A DNA stretch of 64,000 nucleotides from the NCBI GenBank assembly GCA_004298465.1, contig SCRT01000005.1:198924-262923 (forward strand). Direction: 5' to 3'. Shown one piece after another: positions 17,349 through 27,236 of the stretch. A model generated the notes under the pieces. The model was not told the DNA's origin. It worked only from the letters and a program-made list of their open reading frames with translations, and ran no database searches. The position numbers and the translations under genes are program-made. How positions within the stretch are numbered: position 1 is the first letter of the stretch; each line of letters begins with the position of its first letter. This DNA is from Nevskiaceae bacterium (GTDB lineage Bacteria > Pseudomonadota > Gammaproteobacteria > Nevskiales > Nevskiaceae).

Positions 17349-18263
17349 TCATCGCAGGAAAGGCCAACGCAACTGATGCCAGTACCGCTCCGGCATCGGG
17401 TCGCCATACAAGCCCACTTCTCCCGCACCAGGGCTGCGTGGTGCGTCGTGGAAGGTTTTGAAAAGGTAATCCCAGATCAGCCACACCTCGCCGAAGTTGA
17501 CCTGGGCGTCCTCGAACTCCCGCTTGTGATGCCAGCGGTGCATCTCCGAGACGCCGAGCAGATGACGGAAAGGCCCGAGCCGGTAGTCGAGATTGGCGTG
17601 CTGGAACGCCAGATGCACGCTCATGAAGCTGAGCCAGGCTCCGACCGCGATGGGCGTGGCGCCCAATAGCAGCAGCACGGTCAATCCAGGGCCCGCGAGC
17701 ACCAGCGCCGACAGCGGATGACGACGACCTCCATTGAGCCAGTAGAGGCGTTCGGGGCTGTGATGAATCGAATGCAGCCTCCACAGCAGGCCGTGGGCGT
17801 GACTCGCGCGGTGCATCGCGTACAGTCCCAAATCCATCACAGCGCCGGCCAGCAACACTTGCACGACCATCGGTGCCGCGTGCGGCCACAGGCCCCAGGT
17901 CTCCGGTAGCCAGGCACGCAACCCGAAGGCCGACGCGACGGCCGACTGGATCAGCAGATAGCTCGCCAGGAAATGCGCCGCGTCGACCGCAGTGTCACCG
18001 CCGTGATCGCGGTTCCACGCCTTTTCGAAGGGCGCGATGCGTTCGAGCAGCGCGACGCTGACGATGGCCGCTACCACGATTACGGGAAACACCGGCCAGT
18101 AGGACACGCCATGATCGGCCAGCACGACCAGCAGAACAGCGGCGCCGCCCGCGATCAGCGGATAGGACAGGTAACGGATCAGGGTTCGCATCGCATCGCT
18201 CCAGTGGTGCGCAGAGCTTGCAGCGTGCACAGGCACGGACGCTTGAACGATCTGGCTGCTCAT
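17349..18263 (-). CDS. Sterol desaturase / fatty acid hydroxylase superfamily membrane enzyme
   Basis: The ATG at 18263 overlaps the AraC gene stop, giving 304 residues. The protein has several hydrophobic segments (VVLADHGVSYWPVFPVIVVA, VQVLLAGAVMDLGLYAM) and the three His boxes of the superfamily: MHRASH near residue 146, HSIHH near 158 and HRWHHKREFED near 236. These bind a di-iron centre in enzymes that hydroxylate or desaturate lipids in the membrane. Its coupling to an AraC-type regulator suggests an inducible lipid modification. Why it travels with copper genes is not clear. The longer frame reading upstream overlaps the AraC gene and is not used. Confidence 0.85.
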   Translation of the reverse strand: MSSQIVQASVPVHAASSAHHWSDAMRTLIRYLSYPLIAGGAAVLLVVLADHGVSYWPVFPVIVVAAIVSVALLERIAPFEKAWNRDHGGDTAVDAAHFLASYLLIQSAVASAFGLRAWLPETWGLWPHAAPMVVQVLLAGAVMDLGLYAMHRASHAHGLLWRLHSIHHSPERLYWLNGGRRHPLSALVLAGPGLTVLLLLGATPIAVGAWLSFMSVHLAFQHANLDYRLGPFRHLLGVSEMHRWHHKREFEDAQVNFGEVWLIWDYLFKTFHDAPRSPGAGEVGLYGDPMPERYWHQLRWPFLR

Positions 18264-19012
18264 CGCCCGGGTTGCAGGTCTAGCAGCGTTTTGGGAGGAA
18301 TGCCGAAGTGGCGGCGGAAGGTGCGAGTGAAATGCGCGGCGTCGGCGAATCCGGCATCGACCGCGGCCTGTGTCAGCGCTCGGCCCTCCATCACGCCTGT
18401 CATGGCCACGAGAAGCCGTCGCCATCGCAAATAGGGTCGCAGCGGCAGGCCGGTATGGGCGCGGAAGCGGTGAAGGAATCGGCTCTCCGACAGACGCGCC
18501 TGCTGGGCGAGGGTCGCGGTGGTGAGGCGATCCGGTAGCTGGGCCGGAAGCGATTCGATCAATTCGGCAATCAGGGCGTCTCCGGTGGGCTGATGATCGG
18601 CGGTCCGATCGTCACCTCCGATCCGCTCAACGAGTGCGGCCACGGCCGCTGCATCAGGCGTTTCACCCAGCGCCTGTCGGGCGGCCTCGACCTCACGCCG
18701 ATCGAGCACCTGCACGCCGTCGCGAAGTGATCCACCCAGATGCCGACCGGCTGTGGAGTGCGGTTCGACATACAGCACGGTCACGCTCTCCGTCGTCGGT
18801 GCCAGCTGATGTTCGACATCGGCGCCGATCACGATGCCGCTCGCGCGCAGCCATCCCGTGGGCCGCGTCCACACGGCTTGCGCCGATTCCGACAGTAGGA
18901 CCTGCACCGCGTGATGGGCATGGGCCGCCCCGTCCCCGGCGCGACCGACGAAGAGTCCCCAGCCGATGCCCATCTGGACCCGGCCGCGCCAGTTTTCGGT
19001 CGGCGTCCTCAT
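18260..19012 (-). CDS. AraC-family transcriptional regulator
   Basis: The 250-residue protein has an N-terminal cupin-like half (residues 1-90) and a C-terminal double helix-turn-helix domain, roughly 150-248, with LAQQARLSESRFLHRFRAHT and GFADAAHFTRTFRRHFGIPP. These are the two recognition regions of AraC/XylS proteins. Its stop overlaps the hydroxylase start as ATGA, so the regulator and enzyme are one coupled unit and the enzyme gene is the likeliest target. The inducer is unknown. Confidence 0.9.
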   Translation of the reverse strand: MRTPTENWRGRVQMGIGWGLFVGRAGDGAAHAHHAVQVLLSESAQAVWTRPTGWLRASGIVIGADVEHQLAPTTESVTVLYVEPHSTAGRHLGGSLRDGVQVLDRREVEAARQALGETPDAAAVAALVERIGGDDRTADHQPTGDALIAELIESLPAQLPDRLTTATLAQQARLSESRFLHRFRAHTGLPLRPYLRWRRLLVAMTGVMEGRALTQAAVDAGFADAAHFTRTFRRHFGIPPKTLLDLQPGR

Positions 19013-19018
19013 CGCGGA

Positions 19019-19250
19019 TCAGTCGCCGCCCCCGGACGCGGGGGCATCACCCTTGGCCGCGGCACTGATTCCCAGCAGCAGGAGTGTCTGGATCAGCCAC
19101 ACGCTGAGGACCGCATCCATATCGTGCGCGCGCAGCAGGCCGTGCGCCAGGCGATTGCGAAGGTTCCACCCGCGATGGTCGGCATTCAAAACATTTCCGA
19201 TGCTGCGGGCGGACTGATCATCGCTATTTTGAACGGACGATGGAGGTCGT
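19019..19250 (-). pseudogene. C-terminal remnant with a HEPN-type RNxxxH motif
   Basis: The minus strand encodes, up to the stop at 19019-19021, a segment containing NADHRGWNLRNRLAHGLL and MDAVLSVWLIQTLLLLG with no start or conserved upstream part. RNRLAH fits the Rx4H motif of HEPN domains, and the pattern recalls the C-terminus of DUF4209-like proteins found in defence or abortive-infection contexts. It lies between two functional gene blocks and reads as a truncated gene left at a junction. The family match is from memory of the motif and is not certain. Confidence 0.4.
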
Positions 19251-19284
19251 AACGTATCCGCGCCTGACGGTCCGGCTGTTCGGC

Positions 19285-19551
19285 CTATAGCGGCTGCCCA
19301 ACTCCGGCCTCACGCAAGCTGCCCACGTCCGGGCCGCGGCCCGCACAGCAACCGGCCAGCGTACCGTTGATGGCAACCGCTGGCACGGCCGTCACGCCCA
19401 GGGACTTCGCACGCGCGGAGACTTTCGGGTCATGCATGTCCAGCACGATGATCTCGCAGGACTCGCAGGCGATATCGTTGATCAGCTTGACGGTGTCCTC
19501 GCAGGCCGGGCAGCCCGCGCTGAAGACTTCGATCTTGCGTTTGGCGCTCAT
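19285..19551 (-). CDS. Thioredoxin/glutaredoxin-like small protein with CPAC motif
   Basis: The 88-residue product shows a minimal thioredoxin fold: IEVFSAGCPACEDTVKLI near residue 6 with a CxxC redox or metal site, the cis-proline loop GVTAVPAVAINGTLAGCCAG near 52, and an additional CC pair after that loop. Related small proteins occur at the end of mercury and copper operons and may reduce or carry metal ions or disulfides in the cytoplasm. The ATG overlaps the stop of the MerC-like gene, so it is the last gene of the run. Confidence 0.8.
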   Translation of the reverse strand: MSAKRKIEVFSAGCPACEDTVKLINDIACESCEIIVLDMHDPKVSARAKSLGVTAVPAVAINGTLAGCCAGRGPDVGSLREAGVGQPL

Positions 19552-20291
19552 GGATCATTCCTCACATCAGGTGGACGGGACTCCGGCTTCTCGCAGGCCG
19601 GACAAGGGGCGGCCGCAGCGCGGGAACGCCGCGGCCAGGAATTCCAGAGGCAGGCCGCGAACAAGGCGGTTGCACCGGCGTAGGCGGCAGCATTGCTGCC
19701 GAAGCCGAATTTGCCGACGACAATCACCGCGCCAGCCACGACGGCGGCCAGGAGCGGTCCATGGCCTTGTCGTTGCGGCGCGCGCCAGGCGAGCAGACCG
19801 AGCACCAGCGCCAAGGCCGCGAGCGTCAACGGCAGCAGGAAAGAGGTTTCCAGCAGGAACGGCAGGCCGAGCGCGCCGACCAGCGCCGCGTACGCGGGCC
19901 AGCAGGCCGGGCAGATCAACTTGGGCAGGAACGCGATGCCGACCGCCGGTCCCCACAGACCCATGGCCTTCCAGTTGAAGCGGCGACCGGTCTGCCGAAG
20001 CGCCGGAATGATCGCCTCCAGCGGCGGCACGCCCGCCATGCCAGCTTCGCCCTGCGCATACAGGCGGCAGCACGCGGCCTGGTTGCTCATCGGTGCGACA
20101 TCGCAGCCATTGACCAGGATCGTGGGTGATCCGTAGCCGCGGATGCGTGCCGGCGCTTGCCCGCTGTCGCGCCGCCATTCACGCCAGCGCGGTGGCAGCG
20201 ACACCAGCGCGAAGGCGCGCAGCAACTGCGTTCGCGCCTGGCCGACATTGGGGCAGTCGGCGTCGTAGATCAGTTCAACGTTCATGCTCAT
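19548..20291 (-). CDS. Thioredoxin-like domain fused to a MerC-like membrane domain
   Basis: The product from the ATG at 20291 has 247 residues. The first 100 residues have a thioredoxin-like pattern with ADCPNVGQAR near residue 9, GSPTILVNGCDVA near 66 and an additional CC pair. Residues 110-225 hold about four membrane segments including FLPKLICPACWPAYAALVGA, the CPxC helix typical of MerC-type mercuric ion uptake proteins. The C-terminus adds a further CPAC. It would bring a soft metal ion across the inner membrane or handle it there. The start lies inside the 3' end of the MerR gene, so it is coupled to it. The true ion, mercury or copper, cannot be decided. Confidence 0.72.
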   Translation of the reverse strand: MSMNVELIYDADCPNVGQARTQLLRAFALVSLPPRWREWRRDSGQAPARIRGYGSPTILVNGCDVAPMSNQAACCRLYAQGEAGMAGVPPLEAIIPALRQTGRRFNWKAMGLWGPAVGIAFLPKLICPACWPAYAALVGALGLPFLLETSFLLPLTLAALALVLGLLAWRAPQRQGHGPLLAAVVAGAVIVVGKFGFGSNAAAYAGATALFAACLWNSWPRRSRAAAAPCPACEKPESRPPDVRNDP

Positions 20292-20697
20292 CGTCCATCG
20301 CCAGCAGAATCGGGCAGGCGTCGGTCGGGCCATCGCCGGGGCAGTTGTTCATCAGTTTGAGCAGCACCTTGCGCATCCGGTTCAGGCTCGCGGTCTTTGC
20401 TTCGATGTCGGCGACTTTCGCCGCCGCCCGCGTGCGCACGTCGGCGCAGGATTTGCCCGGGTCGATGCTAAGCGCCAGCAGCTCCTGCACTTCGCGCAAC
20501 GAAAAGCCAAGTTCCTGTGCATGACGAATGAAGCGGACCCGCCGAACGCTGTCGGGAGGATACTGGCGATACCCGGAGGTGCGGCGCGCGGGGACCGGCA
20601 GCAAGCCGCGCCGCTCGTAGAAGCGGATCGTCGGCACGCCGACCTCGGCGTGTTTTGCGAGTTGACCAACGGTCAGGGCAATGGCGCTGCTGTTCAT
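20275..20697 (-). CDS. MerR-family regulator of the metal operon (second copy)
   Basis: The start at 20697 (MNSSAIALTVGQLAK) is chosen because it places the helix-turn-helix (VGVPTIRFYERRGLL) near the N-terminus; an upstream in-frame start adds residues that overlap the operator. The 140-residue protein ends in a sensing loop CPGDGPTDACPI with two cysteines, like the MerR protein at 13702-14112 but clearly different in sequence. It is followed by the MerC-like and thioredoxin-like genes with overlaps, and preceded by its own MerR-type dyad. It probably controls that three-gene set. Confidence 0.86.
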   Translation of the reverse strand: MNSSAIALTVGQLAKHAEVGVPTIRFYERRGLLPVPARRTSGYRQYPPDSVRRVRFIRHAQELGFSLREVQELLALSIDPGKSCADVRTRAAAKVADIEAKTASLNRMRKVLLKLMNNCPGDGPTDACPILLAMDDEHER

Positions 20698-20705
20698 GGC
20701 TTGCA

Positions 20706-20736
20706 TCCTCCACCCTGCACCATAGTGCAGAGTCAA
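20706..20736 (-). promoter_or_regulatory. MerR-type operator-promoter ahead of the second merR gene
   Basis: On the minus strand a TTGACT -35 (20731-20736) is followed by the perfect dyad CTGCAC-TATG-GTGCAG (20715-20730). This is the arrangement MerR regulators bind between unusually spaced -35 and -10 boxes. The -10 near 20705-20711 is weak. The same layout appears at 38032-38063. Confidence 0.65.
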
Positions 20737-20817
20737 GCCCGCCGGAGGCCCAATGCCGGAACTGCGCTGGTGGCGGCGGGTACCGCCAGCATGTCGTTCA
20801 TGGGGCCGACAAACCCT

Positions 20818-21285
20818 TCACCCGGCGCGACCGCCGGGTGTATCGGACGCCTTGAGGCGGCCTCTTGGCGAGGTCTCGAATATCCATCGTCCGATCCAGA
20901 GCGGGAGGACGGTGCCCGCACCGAGCTGCAGGATCGGCAGCAGGCCAAGGCCGACTATCGTCGGCATCCACGATGAGTACCCCCAGCGGTCATTCGCCAG
21001 CGCGTGCCACTCGATACCGGCCGCAAGCACGGCGCCGATGGCCATGGCCGCAACCATGCCGCGTCGGTTGGGTTGCTGGCCCCAGGCGACATTCCGCTGC
21101 GCCAGCGCGACCGCGCCATAGATCAGCGCACTGAGCCCGACGTCCGCGAGGGTGACGCGCAGCATGTTGGTAAGCGTCATCGGAAAGCGACCTTCGATAT
21201 ACAGCGGCGCGCACTGCACGAACTCCCAGACCGCATGAATCGCGGACGAGGCCAGCAGAGCAAAGAGGACGAAGCGGACCGTCAC
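20818..21285 (-). CDS. Small inner-membrane protein of the Cus operon, function unknown
   Basis: The 155-residue product has about four hydrophobic segments ([78 protein letters not shown]) and short charged loops. I do not recognise the family with certainty. Its ATG overlaps the end of the cusA-like gene, so it is cotranslated with the efflux pump. A role in assembly or metal delivery is possible, but nothing in the sequence shows it. Confidence 0.7.
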   Translation of the reverse strand: MTVRFVLFALLASSAIHAVWEFVQCAPLYIEGRFPMTLTNMLRVTLADVGLSALIYGAVALAQRNVAWGQQPNRRGMVAAMAIGAVLAAGIEWHALANDRWGYSSWMPTIVGLGLLPILQLGAGTVLPLWIGRWIFETSPRGRLKASDTPGGRAG

Positions 21286-24200
21286 GCCCGCGAGTCTCCC
21301 GGTGCGAGCGCCAGTTTTCGCCGATTGATCAGCAGGTACACGGCCGGCACCACGAACATCGACAGCAGGGGCGCGGTGATCATGCCGCCGATCATCGGCG
21401 CGGCGATGCGCTGCATCACTTCGCTGCCGGCGCCGGCACCGATAAACAGCGGCACGAGGCCCGCAATGATGACGGCGACCGTCATGGCCTTGGGCCGCAC
21501 GCGCAGCACCGCGCCTTCGATCAGCGCCTCGCGCAGGTCCGCTTCGGTCCGCATCTGATCTCGCTCGCGACGCTCGCGGATCGCGTGATCGAGGTAGATC
21601 AGCATGATCACGCCGAACTCCGCGGCGACGCCGGCGAGCGCGATGAAACCCACGCCGGAGGCCACCGACAGGTGATGCCCGAGCGCGTAGATCAGCCAGA
21701 GACCGCCGACCAGGGCAAAGGGCAAGGTCGCCATGATCAGCGTGGCCGACGCGGCGCTGCGGAAGGTCAGGTACAACAGCAGGAAGATGATCGCGAGCGT
21801 AAACGGCACGACGATCTGCAGACGCTTGGTCGCCCGCTCCAGGTACTCGAACTGCCCGGACCAGGCCACCGAGTATCCGGCCGGCAACTTCACCTGCTCG
21901 GCCACCGCCTTGCGCGCTTCGGCGACATACCCGCCGAGGTCGCGGCCGCGGATGTCCACGTAGATCCAGCCGTTGGGACGCGCGTTTTCGGACTTGATCA
22001 TCGGCGGCCCGTCGGTGACCGCCACCTCCGCGATGCTGCCCAAGGTGAGGGTTTCTCCGCGCATGGTGACGACCGGCAGGTCGCGCAGGTCCTGCACCGA
22101 GTCGCGCAGCTCACGCGGATAGCGCAGGTTGATCGGAAAGCGTTGCAGGCCCTCGACCGTCTCGCCGATGTTCTCGCCGCCGATGGCGATGCTCACGATG
22201 CGCTGCACGTCGGCGATGCTCATGCCGTAGCGGGCGGCCGCGACGCGATCCGGCGCGACCTCGATGTAGCGGCCGCCGGACACGCGCTCGGAGAAGGCCG
22301 ACACCGTTCCCGGCACCTGCTTGACCACGGTCTCGATCCGGTTGCCGATCTGCTGGATCACGTTCAAATCCGGTCCGGCGATCTTGATGCCCACCGGCGA
22401 CTTGATGCCGGTGGCGAGCATGTCGATGCGGTTGCGGATCGGCTGCACCCAGACATTGCCCATACCGGGTAGCTTCAGGGCGGCATCCATCTCCTCGATC
22501 AGCTTCTCGGTGGTCAGTCCGGCGCGCCACTCGGACCTGGGCTTGAGCATCACCGTGGTCTCGACCATCTCCAGCGGCGCCGGATCGGTCGCGGTCTCGG
22601 CGCGACCGATCTTCCCGAACACGCGCTGCACCTCGGGAAAAGTCCGCAGGATGCGGTCGGTCTGCTGGAGGATTTGCGCGCCTTTGCCAACCGAGAGGCC
22701 GGGTAAGGCGGTGGGCATGTACAGCAGATCGCCTTCATCGAGCGGCGGCATGAACTCGCTGCCCAGGCGCGTGGCGGGCCAGATCGTGGCCAGCGCGACG
22801 AGCACCGCGATGGCGAGCGTGGTGCGCGGATACAGCAGCACCTTGTCGATCACCGGCCGGTACAGCGCGATCAGCACGCGGTTCAGGGGATTGGCAGTCT
22901 CATCGACGATCTTCCCCCGAATGAACGCGACCATCAGCACCGGAATCAAGGTCACCGACAGACCGGCCGCGGCGGCCATCGCGAAGGTCTTGGTGTACGC
23001 CAGTGGCGCGAACAGCCGGCCCTCCTGCGCCTCAAGCATGAAGACCGGCACGAAGGACACGGTGATGATGAGCAGGCTGAAGAACAGCGCCGGCCCCACC
23101 TCAGCCGCGGCCTCCGCCATGAGCGTCAGGCGTTCGGAGCCCTGGGGGTCCGCCCCATCGTGTTCGTGGCGCCAGTGCTCCAGCTTCTTGTGCGCGTTCT
23201 CGATCATCACGACCGCCGCATCCACCATCGCACCGATGGCGATCGCGATACCGCCCAAGGACATGATGTTGGCGTTGATGCCCTGCGCGTGCATGACGAT
23301 GAACGCCACGAGGATGCCGATGGGCAAGGTGATGATGGCGACCAGTGCCGAGCGCAGGTGCCAGAGAAACAGTGCACACACCACGGCCACGACCAGGAAT
23401 TCCTCGAGCAGCTTGTGCGAAAGGTTTTCCACCGCGCGCTCGATCAGCACCGAGCGGTCGTAGGTTTCGACGATCTCGACGCCCTCGGGAAGGCTCGCCT
23501 TGAGCACGTCGAGCTTGCGCTTGACCGCCTCGATGGTGGATCGCGCGTTCTCGCCGGAGCGCAGCACGATGACGCCGCCGACAACTTCACCTTCGCCATC
23601 GAGTTCGGCGATGCCACGCCGCGTCTCCGGACCGATCTGGACGGACGCGACATCGCGCAACAGGATCGGTGTGCCGTTCTCGCCCAGCCCCACTGGGGTT
23701 TCGCGGAAATCATCGAGCGTCTTGAGGTACCCGCGCGCACGAACCATGTATTCGGCTTCGGCGAGCTCTAGCACCGACCCTCCGGATTCGCCATTGGCAG
23801 CCTGCACCGCGGCCAGAACAGTTTCGACCGGCAGCTTGAAGGCGCGCAGCCGGTCCGGATCGAGCACGATCTGGTACTGCTTGTTGAAGCCGCCGAGGGT
23901 GGCGACCTCGGCGACGTTCTCCACCGTCTTGAGTTCGTACTTGAGAAACCAGTCCTGCAAGGCGCGTAGCTGCGCGATGTCGGTCTTGCCCGTGCGATCC
24001 AGCAGGGCGTACTCGTAGATCCAGCCCACGCCGGTGGCGTCTGGTCCGAGCGCGGCGCGCGCGGTGGTGGGCAAACGGCCCTGCACCTGGCTCAGGTACT
24101 CCAGGACGCGCGAGCGTGCCCAGTACAGATCGACGCCGTCCTCGAACAGCACATACACGAAGCTCTCGCCGAACAGGGAATAGCCGCGCACCGTCTTGGC

Positions 24201-24434
24201 GTGCGGCACCGACAGCAAGGTCGTGGTCAGCGGATAGGTCACCTGATCCTCGACGACTTGCGGCGCCTGGCCCGGATACACCGTGCGGACGATGACCTGC
24301 GTGTCGGATAGATCCGGCAGCGCGTCGAGCGGGGTGTTGAGCGTGGCGTACACACCCCAGGCCGACAGCAGCACCGCGCCTAGCAAGACCAGGAAGCGGT
24401 TGTGGATCGACCAGTGGATGAGACGGGCGATCAC
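21282..24434 (-). CDS. cusA: CusA-type heavy-metal RND efflux pump
   Basis: The 1,050-residue protein has the RND layout of twelve membrane segments and two large periplasmic loops. It starts [20 protein letters not shown] and has the conserved TM4 motif [20 protein letters not shown] with the proton-relay aspartate, plus repeated [16 protein letters not shown] helices. Length and sequence fit the CusA/SilA monovalent-cation subgroup, which drives Cu+ or Ag+ from periplasm and cytoplasm through CusB and CusC to the outside using proton flow. Genes overlap by four bases on both sides in the order cusC-cusB-cusA. Confidence 0.93.
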   Translation of the reverse strand: MIARLIHWSIHNRFLVLLGAVLLSAWGVYATLNTPLDALPDLSDTQVIVRTVYPGQAPQVVEDQVTYPLTTTLLSVPHAKTVRGYSLFGESFVYVLFEDGVDLYWARSRVLEYLSQVQGRLPTTARAALGPDATGVGWIYEYALLDRTGKTDIAQLRALQDWFLKYELKTVENVAEVATLGGFNKQYQIVLDPDRLRAFKLPVETVLAAVQAANGESGGSVLELAEAEYMVRARGYLKTLDDFRETPVGLGENGTPILLRDVASVQIGPETRRGIAELDGEGEVVGGVIVLRSGENARSTIEAVKRKLDVLKASLPEGVEIVETYDRSVLIERAVENLSHKLLEEFLVVAVVCALFLWHLRSALVAIITLPIGILVAFIVMHAQGINANIMSLGGIAIAIGAMVDAAVVMIENAHKKLEHWRHEHDGADPQGSERLTLMAEAAAEVGPALFFSLLIITVSFVPVFMLEAQEGRLFAPLAYTKTFAMAAAAGLSVTLIPVLMVAFIRGKIVDETANPLNRVLIALYRPVIDKVLLYPRTTLAIAVLVALATIWPATRLGSEFMPPLDEGDLLYMPTALPGLSVGKGAQILQQTDRILRTFPEVQRVFGKIGRAETATDPAPLEMVETTVMLKPRSEWRAGLTTEKLIEEMDAALKLPGMGNVWVQPIRNRIDMLATGIKSPVGIKIAGPDLNVIQQIGNRIETVVKQVPGTVSAFSERVSGGRYIEVAPDRVAAARYGMSIADVQRIVSIAIGGENIGETVEGLQRFPINLRYPRELRDSVQDLRDLPVVTMRGETLTLGSIAEVAVTDGPPMIKSENARPNGWIYVDIRGRDLGGYVAEARKAVAEQVKLPAGYSVAWSGQFEYLERATKRLQIVVPFTLAIIFLLLYLTFRSAASATLIMATLPFALVGGLWLIYALGHHLSVASGVGFIALAGVAAEFGVIMLIYLDHAIRERRERDQMRTEADLREALIEGAVLRVRPKAMTVAVIIAGLVPLFIGAGAGSEVMQRIAAPMIGGMITAPLLSMFVVPAVYLLINRRKLALAPGDSRA

Positions 24435-25882
24435 TTCGACTGCTCCATCCCACCCATCCCGTTCTGATCGCGCATCGCGGGCATTGCGTCCATCCCGGAC
24501 TTACCCACGGGCTCCATCGACTGCATGCCCGACCCACCGTCCTTCATGCCGGTGTCGGCGCCCATGCGCTGATACGCACCGAGCAGGCTGGCTTCGGAAT
24601 CGATGAGGAACTGTCCTGAAACCACGACCTGCTGGCCGGACTGCAAGCCTTCCATCACGACGATCTCGTTGTTGCGCTCGGGTCCGAGGACCACCTCGAC
24701 CGGCCGGTAACGGCCCACGTCTTCGGCCACCAGCACGACGTTGCGCGTGCCGGTGCGGATCACGGCCTCGCTCGGCACCAGGGTGACGTCGGCCTGGGCT
24801 CCGCCGAACAACGTAGCCTGCGCATACATGCCCGGCTTGAGCGCGCCGTCGGCGTTGTCGAACACCAGGCGCGCGCGCAAGGTGCGGGTCTGCGTGTCGA
24901 GCGACGGATAGACGTAATCCACGGTGCCCTCGAAGGTGCGCCCCGGCAAACCTTTGAGCCGCGCCTCGGCGGGTTTGCCCACCGCAACCCAGGCCGCCTG
25001 GACCTCTGGAACCTCCACCTGGACCCAGACCTTGGAGAGATCGGCCAGCTTCATCAGCGGCATGCCGGGCGTGACCTGCGCGCCCTCGCGAACCATCAGC
25101 TCCGTCACCACGCCGGCCTGCGGTGCGGTGATGGCGACGCGCTGCCGCACGCCGCCGGTCCCGTTCACCCCGAGCAGGCGCAGACGGGTGCGCGCCGCAT
25201 CGACCATCGACTTGTCGCCCAGCTTCTCGGCGAGTGCCAGTTCCTCCTGGGCGGCGAGAAGTTCCGGAGAATAGATGCCCGCCAGCACCTGGCCGCGGGT
25301 CACGGTGTCGCCGACGCTGCGCACCTCGAGCCGCTCCACCCATCCCGCTGCGCGCGCCTCCACCGAGACGATGCGGCGCTCGTCGACCATCACGCTGCCG
25401 ACCGCATCGACTCGCTGCCAGAACGTGCCGGTCGTCACGGGCGCCGTGCGCATACCCAGGTTCTGCGCCATGCGCGGATCGATCTCGACCAGGGTGGACG
25501 GGTTCATGGCCATGCCGGTGTCCGAGGCGTACTTCGGTACCAGTTGCATGTCCATGAAGGGCGACTTGCCGGGTTTGTCGAAGTGCTGGTCCGGCTTCAT
25601 GGGGTCGTACCAGTAGAGGACCTCACGCTCCGCTTTCTGGGTGCTCGCCCCCGCCGCCTTCTCTTCGCGCTTGACCAGCTTCATGCCGCAGATCGGGCAG
25701 TTTCCGGGCTCGCCCTGCTTGACCTGTGGATGCATGGGACAGGTGTAGTAGACCTTCCCGGTTTCATCGGTCATCCGCGTGAGCTGATGCCGGTGCGGCG
25801 CCATGCTCTGCGCGTACCACCAGCCTCCGGCGGCACCGGTCACGACCACGAGCGCCGCGACGGCGAGGATCTTCTTATTCAT
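24431..25882 (-). CDS. cusB: CusB-type RND periplasmic adaptor with heavy-metal-binding domain
   Basis: The ATG at 25882 gives a 483-residue protein with an N-terminal membrane anchor ([20 protein letters not shown]). [21 protein letters not shown] module with a CxxC metal site follows near residue 46, then the membrane-fusion protein domains: a hairpin and lipoyl half around [20 protein letters not shown], a barrel, and a membrane-proximal domain. The Met-rich tail ([17 protein letters not shown]) is unusual and likely binds copper. It bridges CusA and CusC and delivers periplasmic Cu+. The start lies in the last codons of the cusC-like gene. Confidence 0.92.
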   Translation of the reverse strand: MNKKILAVAALVVVTGAAGGWWYAQSMAPHRHQLTRMTDETGKVYYTCPMHPQVKQGEPGNCPICGMKLVKREEKAAGASTQKAEREVLYWYDPMKPDQHFDKPGKSPFMDMQLVPKYASDTGMAMNPSTLVEIDPRMAQNLGMRTAPVTTGTFWQRVDAVGSVMVDERRIVSVEARAAGWVERLEVRSVGDTVTRGQVLAGIYSPELLAAQEELALAEKLGDKSMVDAARTRLRLLGVNGTGGVRQRVAITAPQAGVVTELMVREGAQVTPGMPLMKLADLSKVWVQVEVPEVQAAWVAVGKPAEARLKGLPGRTFEGTVDYVYPSLDTQTRTLRARLVFDNADGALKPGMYAQATLFGGAQADVTLVPSEAVIRTGTRNVVLVAEDVGRYRPVEVVLGPERNNEIVVMEGLQSGQQVVVSGQFLIDSEASLLGAYQRMGADTGMKDGGSGMQSMEPVGKSGMDAMPAMRDQNGMGGMEQSK

Positions 25883-27155
25883 GCGTATTCTCCGCGACGC
25901 CGTCGTAGGCGCCGAGATAGTGGAGTTGGACGACGCGCTTGGCCGCGTCGTGCTGGAGTTCAAGGCGGGCCATCTGCAGTTCGAGCGCGGCGCGGCGGCC
26001 ATCGAGCACCTCGCGCAAGGCATTGCGGCCGGCGCCCCAGCCGGCGATCGCCGCCTCGATGCGGCTCGCACTCTGCGGCAACAGGCTTTCGTCGTAGTCC
26101 CGCAAACGTTCCCGCAGACGTGCACTGTCCTGCAGGTTCAGGCGCGCCTCGGATTCGAGCTGACGCAGCGCATCCTGCATCGCGGACTGCGCCGCCTCGC
26201 CCTTGGCCAACGCGGCCGCCAGCCCGCGGTCCTGCCGATCCCGGGTGAACACCGGCAGGTCGATGCCAATCCGCAGCGTGACCATCTCTGAGAACGCCGG
26301 GCGATCCGCGTACCCGAGTTCCACCCGCCAGTCCGGCGCGTAGTCCGCCTTGGCCAGGGCAGCGCCGGTCTGCGCTTCGGCAATCTGAACCTGCAGGCCG
26401 CCCAGGTGCGGATGCGAGCGCACGCGCTCGAGCGCCGCGGCCAAGGTGGGCAGCGCGGGCGATGTCGGCAAGTCCGGGCAAACAGGCCGGAACGCCGCTT
26501 CGCCGATCCAGCGCGACAGGCCGTTGCGCGCGTGCTCGAGGCTCTGCTCGGTGCCCGCCACCGCGTCGCGCAGGCGACCGGCTTCCACACGCGCGGTCAG
26601 CAGTTCGGCCTGTGTCGCCGTTCCGGTCTTCAGCGCGATCTCGACCGCCGCTACCTGCGCTTCGGCTTCGCGCAAGCTGGCGCGGGTCAGCGAACGCGCC
26701 TGGTCGTAACGCCAAAGCTCGAGCCACGCGAGTCCGGCATCCCGGCGGATGCTGCGGTCGGCGAGGTGATGATCGGCCTCCAGCCGTTCGGCCTCTTGGT
26801 TCCTCAGCTCACCACGCAACTGGCGCTTGGCCGCACGCGGAAACTCCTGCATCACGCCAATCTGAAGCATGGTGAAGGAATCAGCAGTAAACGATCCTGC
26901 GTCCTCGGTGTTGATTGGCAGATCCTGGATGCCGCCCACCAATTGAGGATCCGGCAGCTGGGCGCTCGCGATTGCCGACTCGCGTTCGGCACGGGCCTGC
27001 GCAGTCAGTCCTTCCAGCAAAGGCTGTTGCGTGACGGCGAGGGTCTGCGCCTCGCCCATTTCCAGCGCGATGCCATCGTCTTGCGCAAGAACGCTGCCAC
27101 CTTCGGCGAGCAGCAAGCACGCGATGAGTACGCGGCAAATTTTGAAGTCAGACAT
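25875..27155 (-). CDS. cusC: CusC-type TolC-family outer membrane efflux protein
   Basis: The ATG at 27155 follows a GGGAG site and opens a 426-residue precursor with a signal peptide (ICRVLIACLLLAEGGSVLAQ). The rest is the duplicated helical and beta-strand TolC pattern, with long amphipathic helices such as EAQVAAVEIALKTGTATQAE and LARGNxLRE-like turns. It forms the outer-membrane duct of the CusCBA pump. The frame extends 16 codons upstream, but the signal peptide favours the chosen start. Confidence 0.88.
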   Translation of the reverse strand: MSDFKICRVLIACLLLAEGGSVLAQDDGIALEMGEAQTLAVTQQPLLEGLTAQARAERESAIASAQLPDPQLVGGIQDLPINTEDAGSFTADSFTMLQIGVMQEFPRAAKRQLRGELRNQEAERLEADHHLADRSIRRDAGLAWLELWRYDQARSLTRASLREAEAQVAAVEIALKTGTATQAELLTARVEAGRLRDAVAGTEQSLEHARNGLSRWIGEAAFRPVCPDLPTSPALPTLAAALERVRSHPHLGGLQVQIAEAQTGAALAKADYAPDWRVELGYADRPAFSEMVTLRIGIDLPVFTRDRQDRGLAAALAKGEAAQSAMQDALRQLESEARLNLQDSARLRERLRDYDESLLPQSASRIEAAIAGWGAGRNALREVLDGRRAALELQMARLELQHDAAKRVVQLHYLGAYDGVAENTHE

Positions 27156-27236
27156 ACATTCTCCCAAGGGGCCGTTCTGCGCCTCCGGCGGGCATGGGCC
27201 CACCGGAAGCGCTTCACGGTCGCAGGCTGGCTCAGA

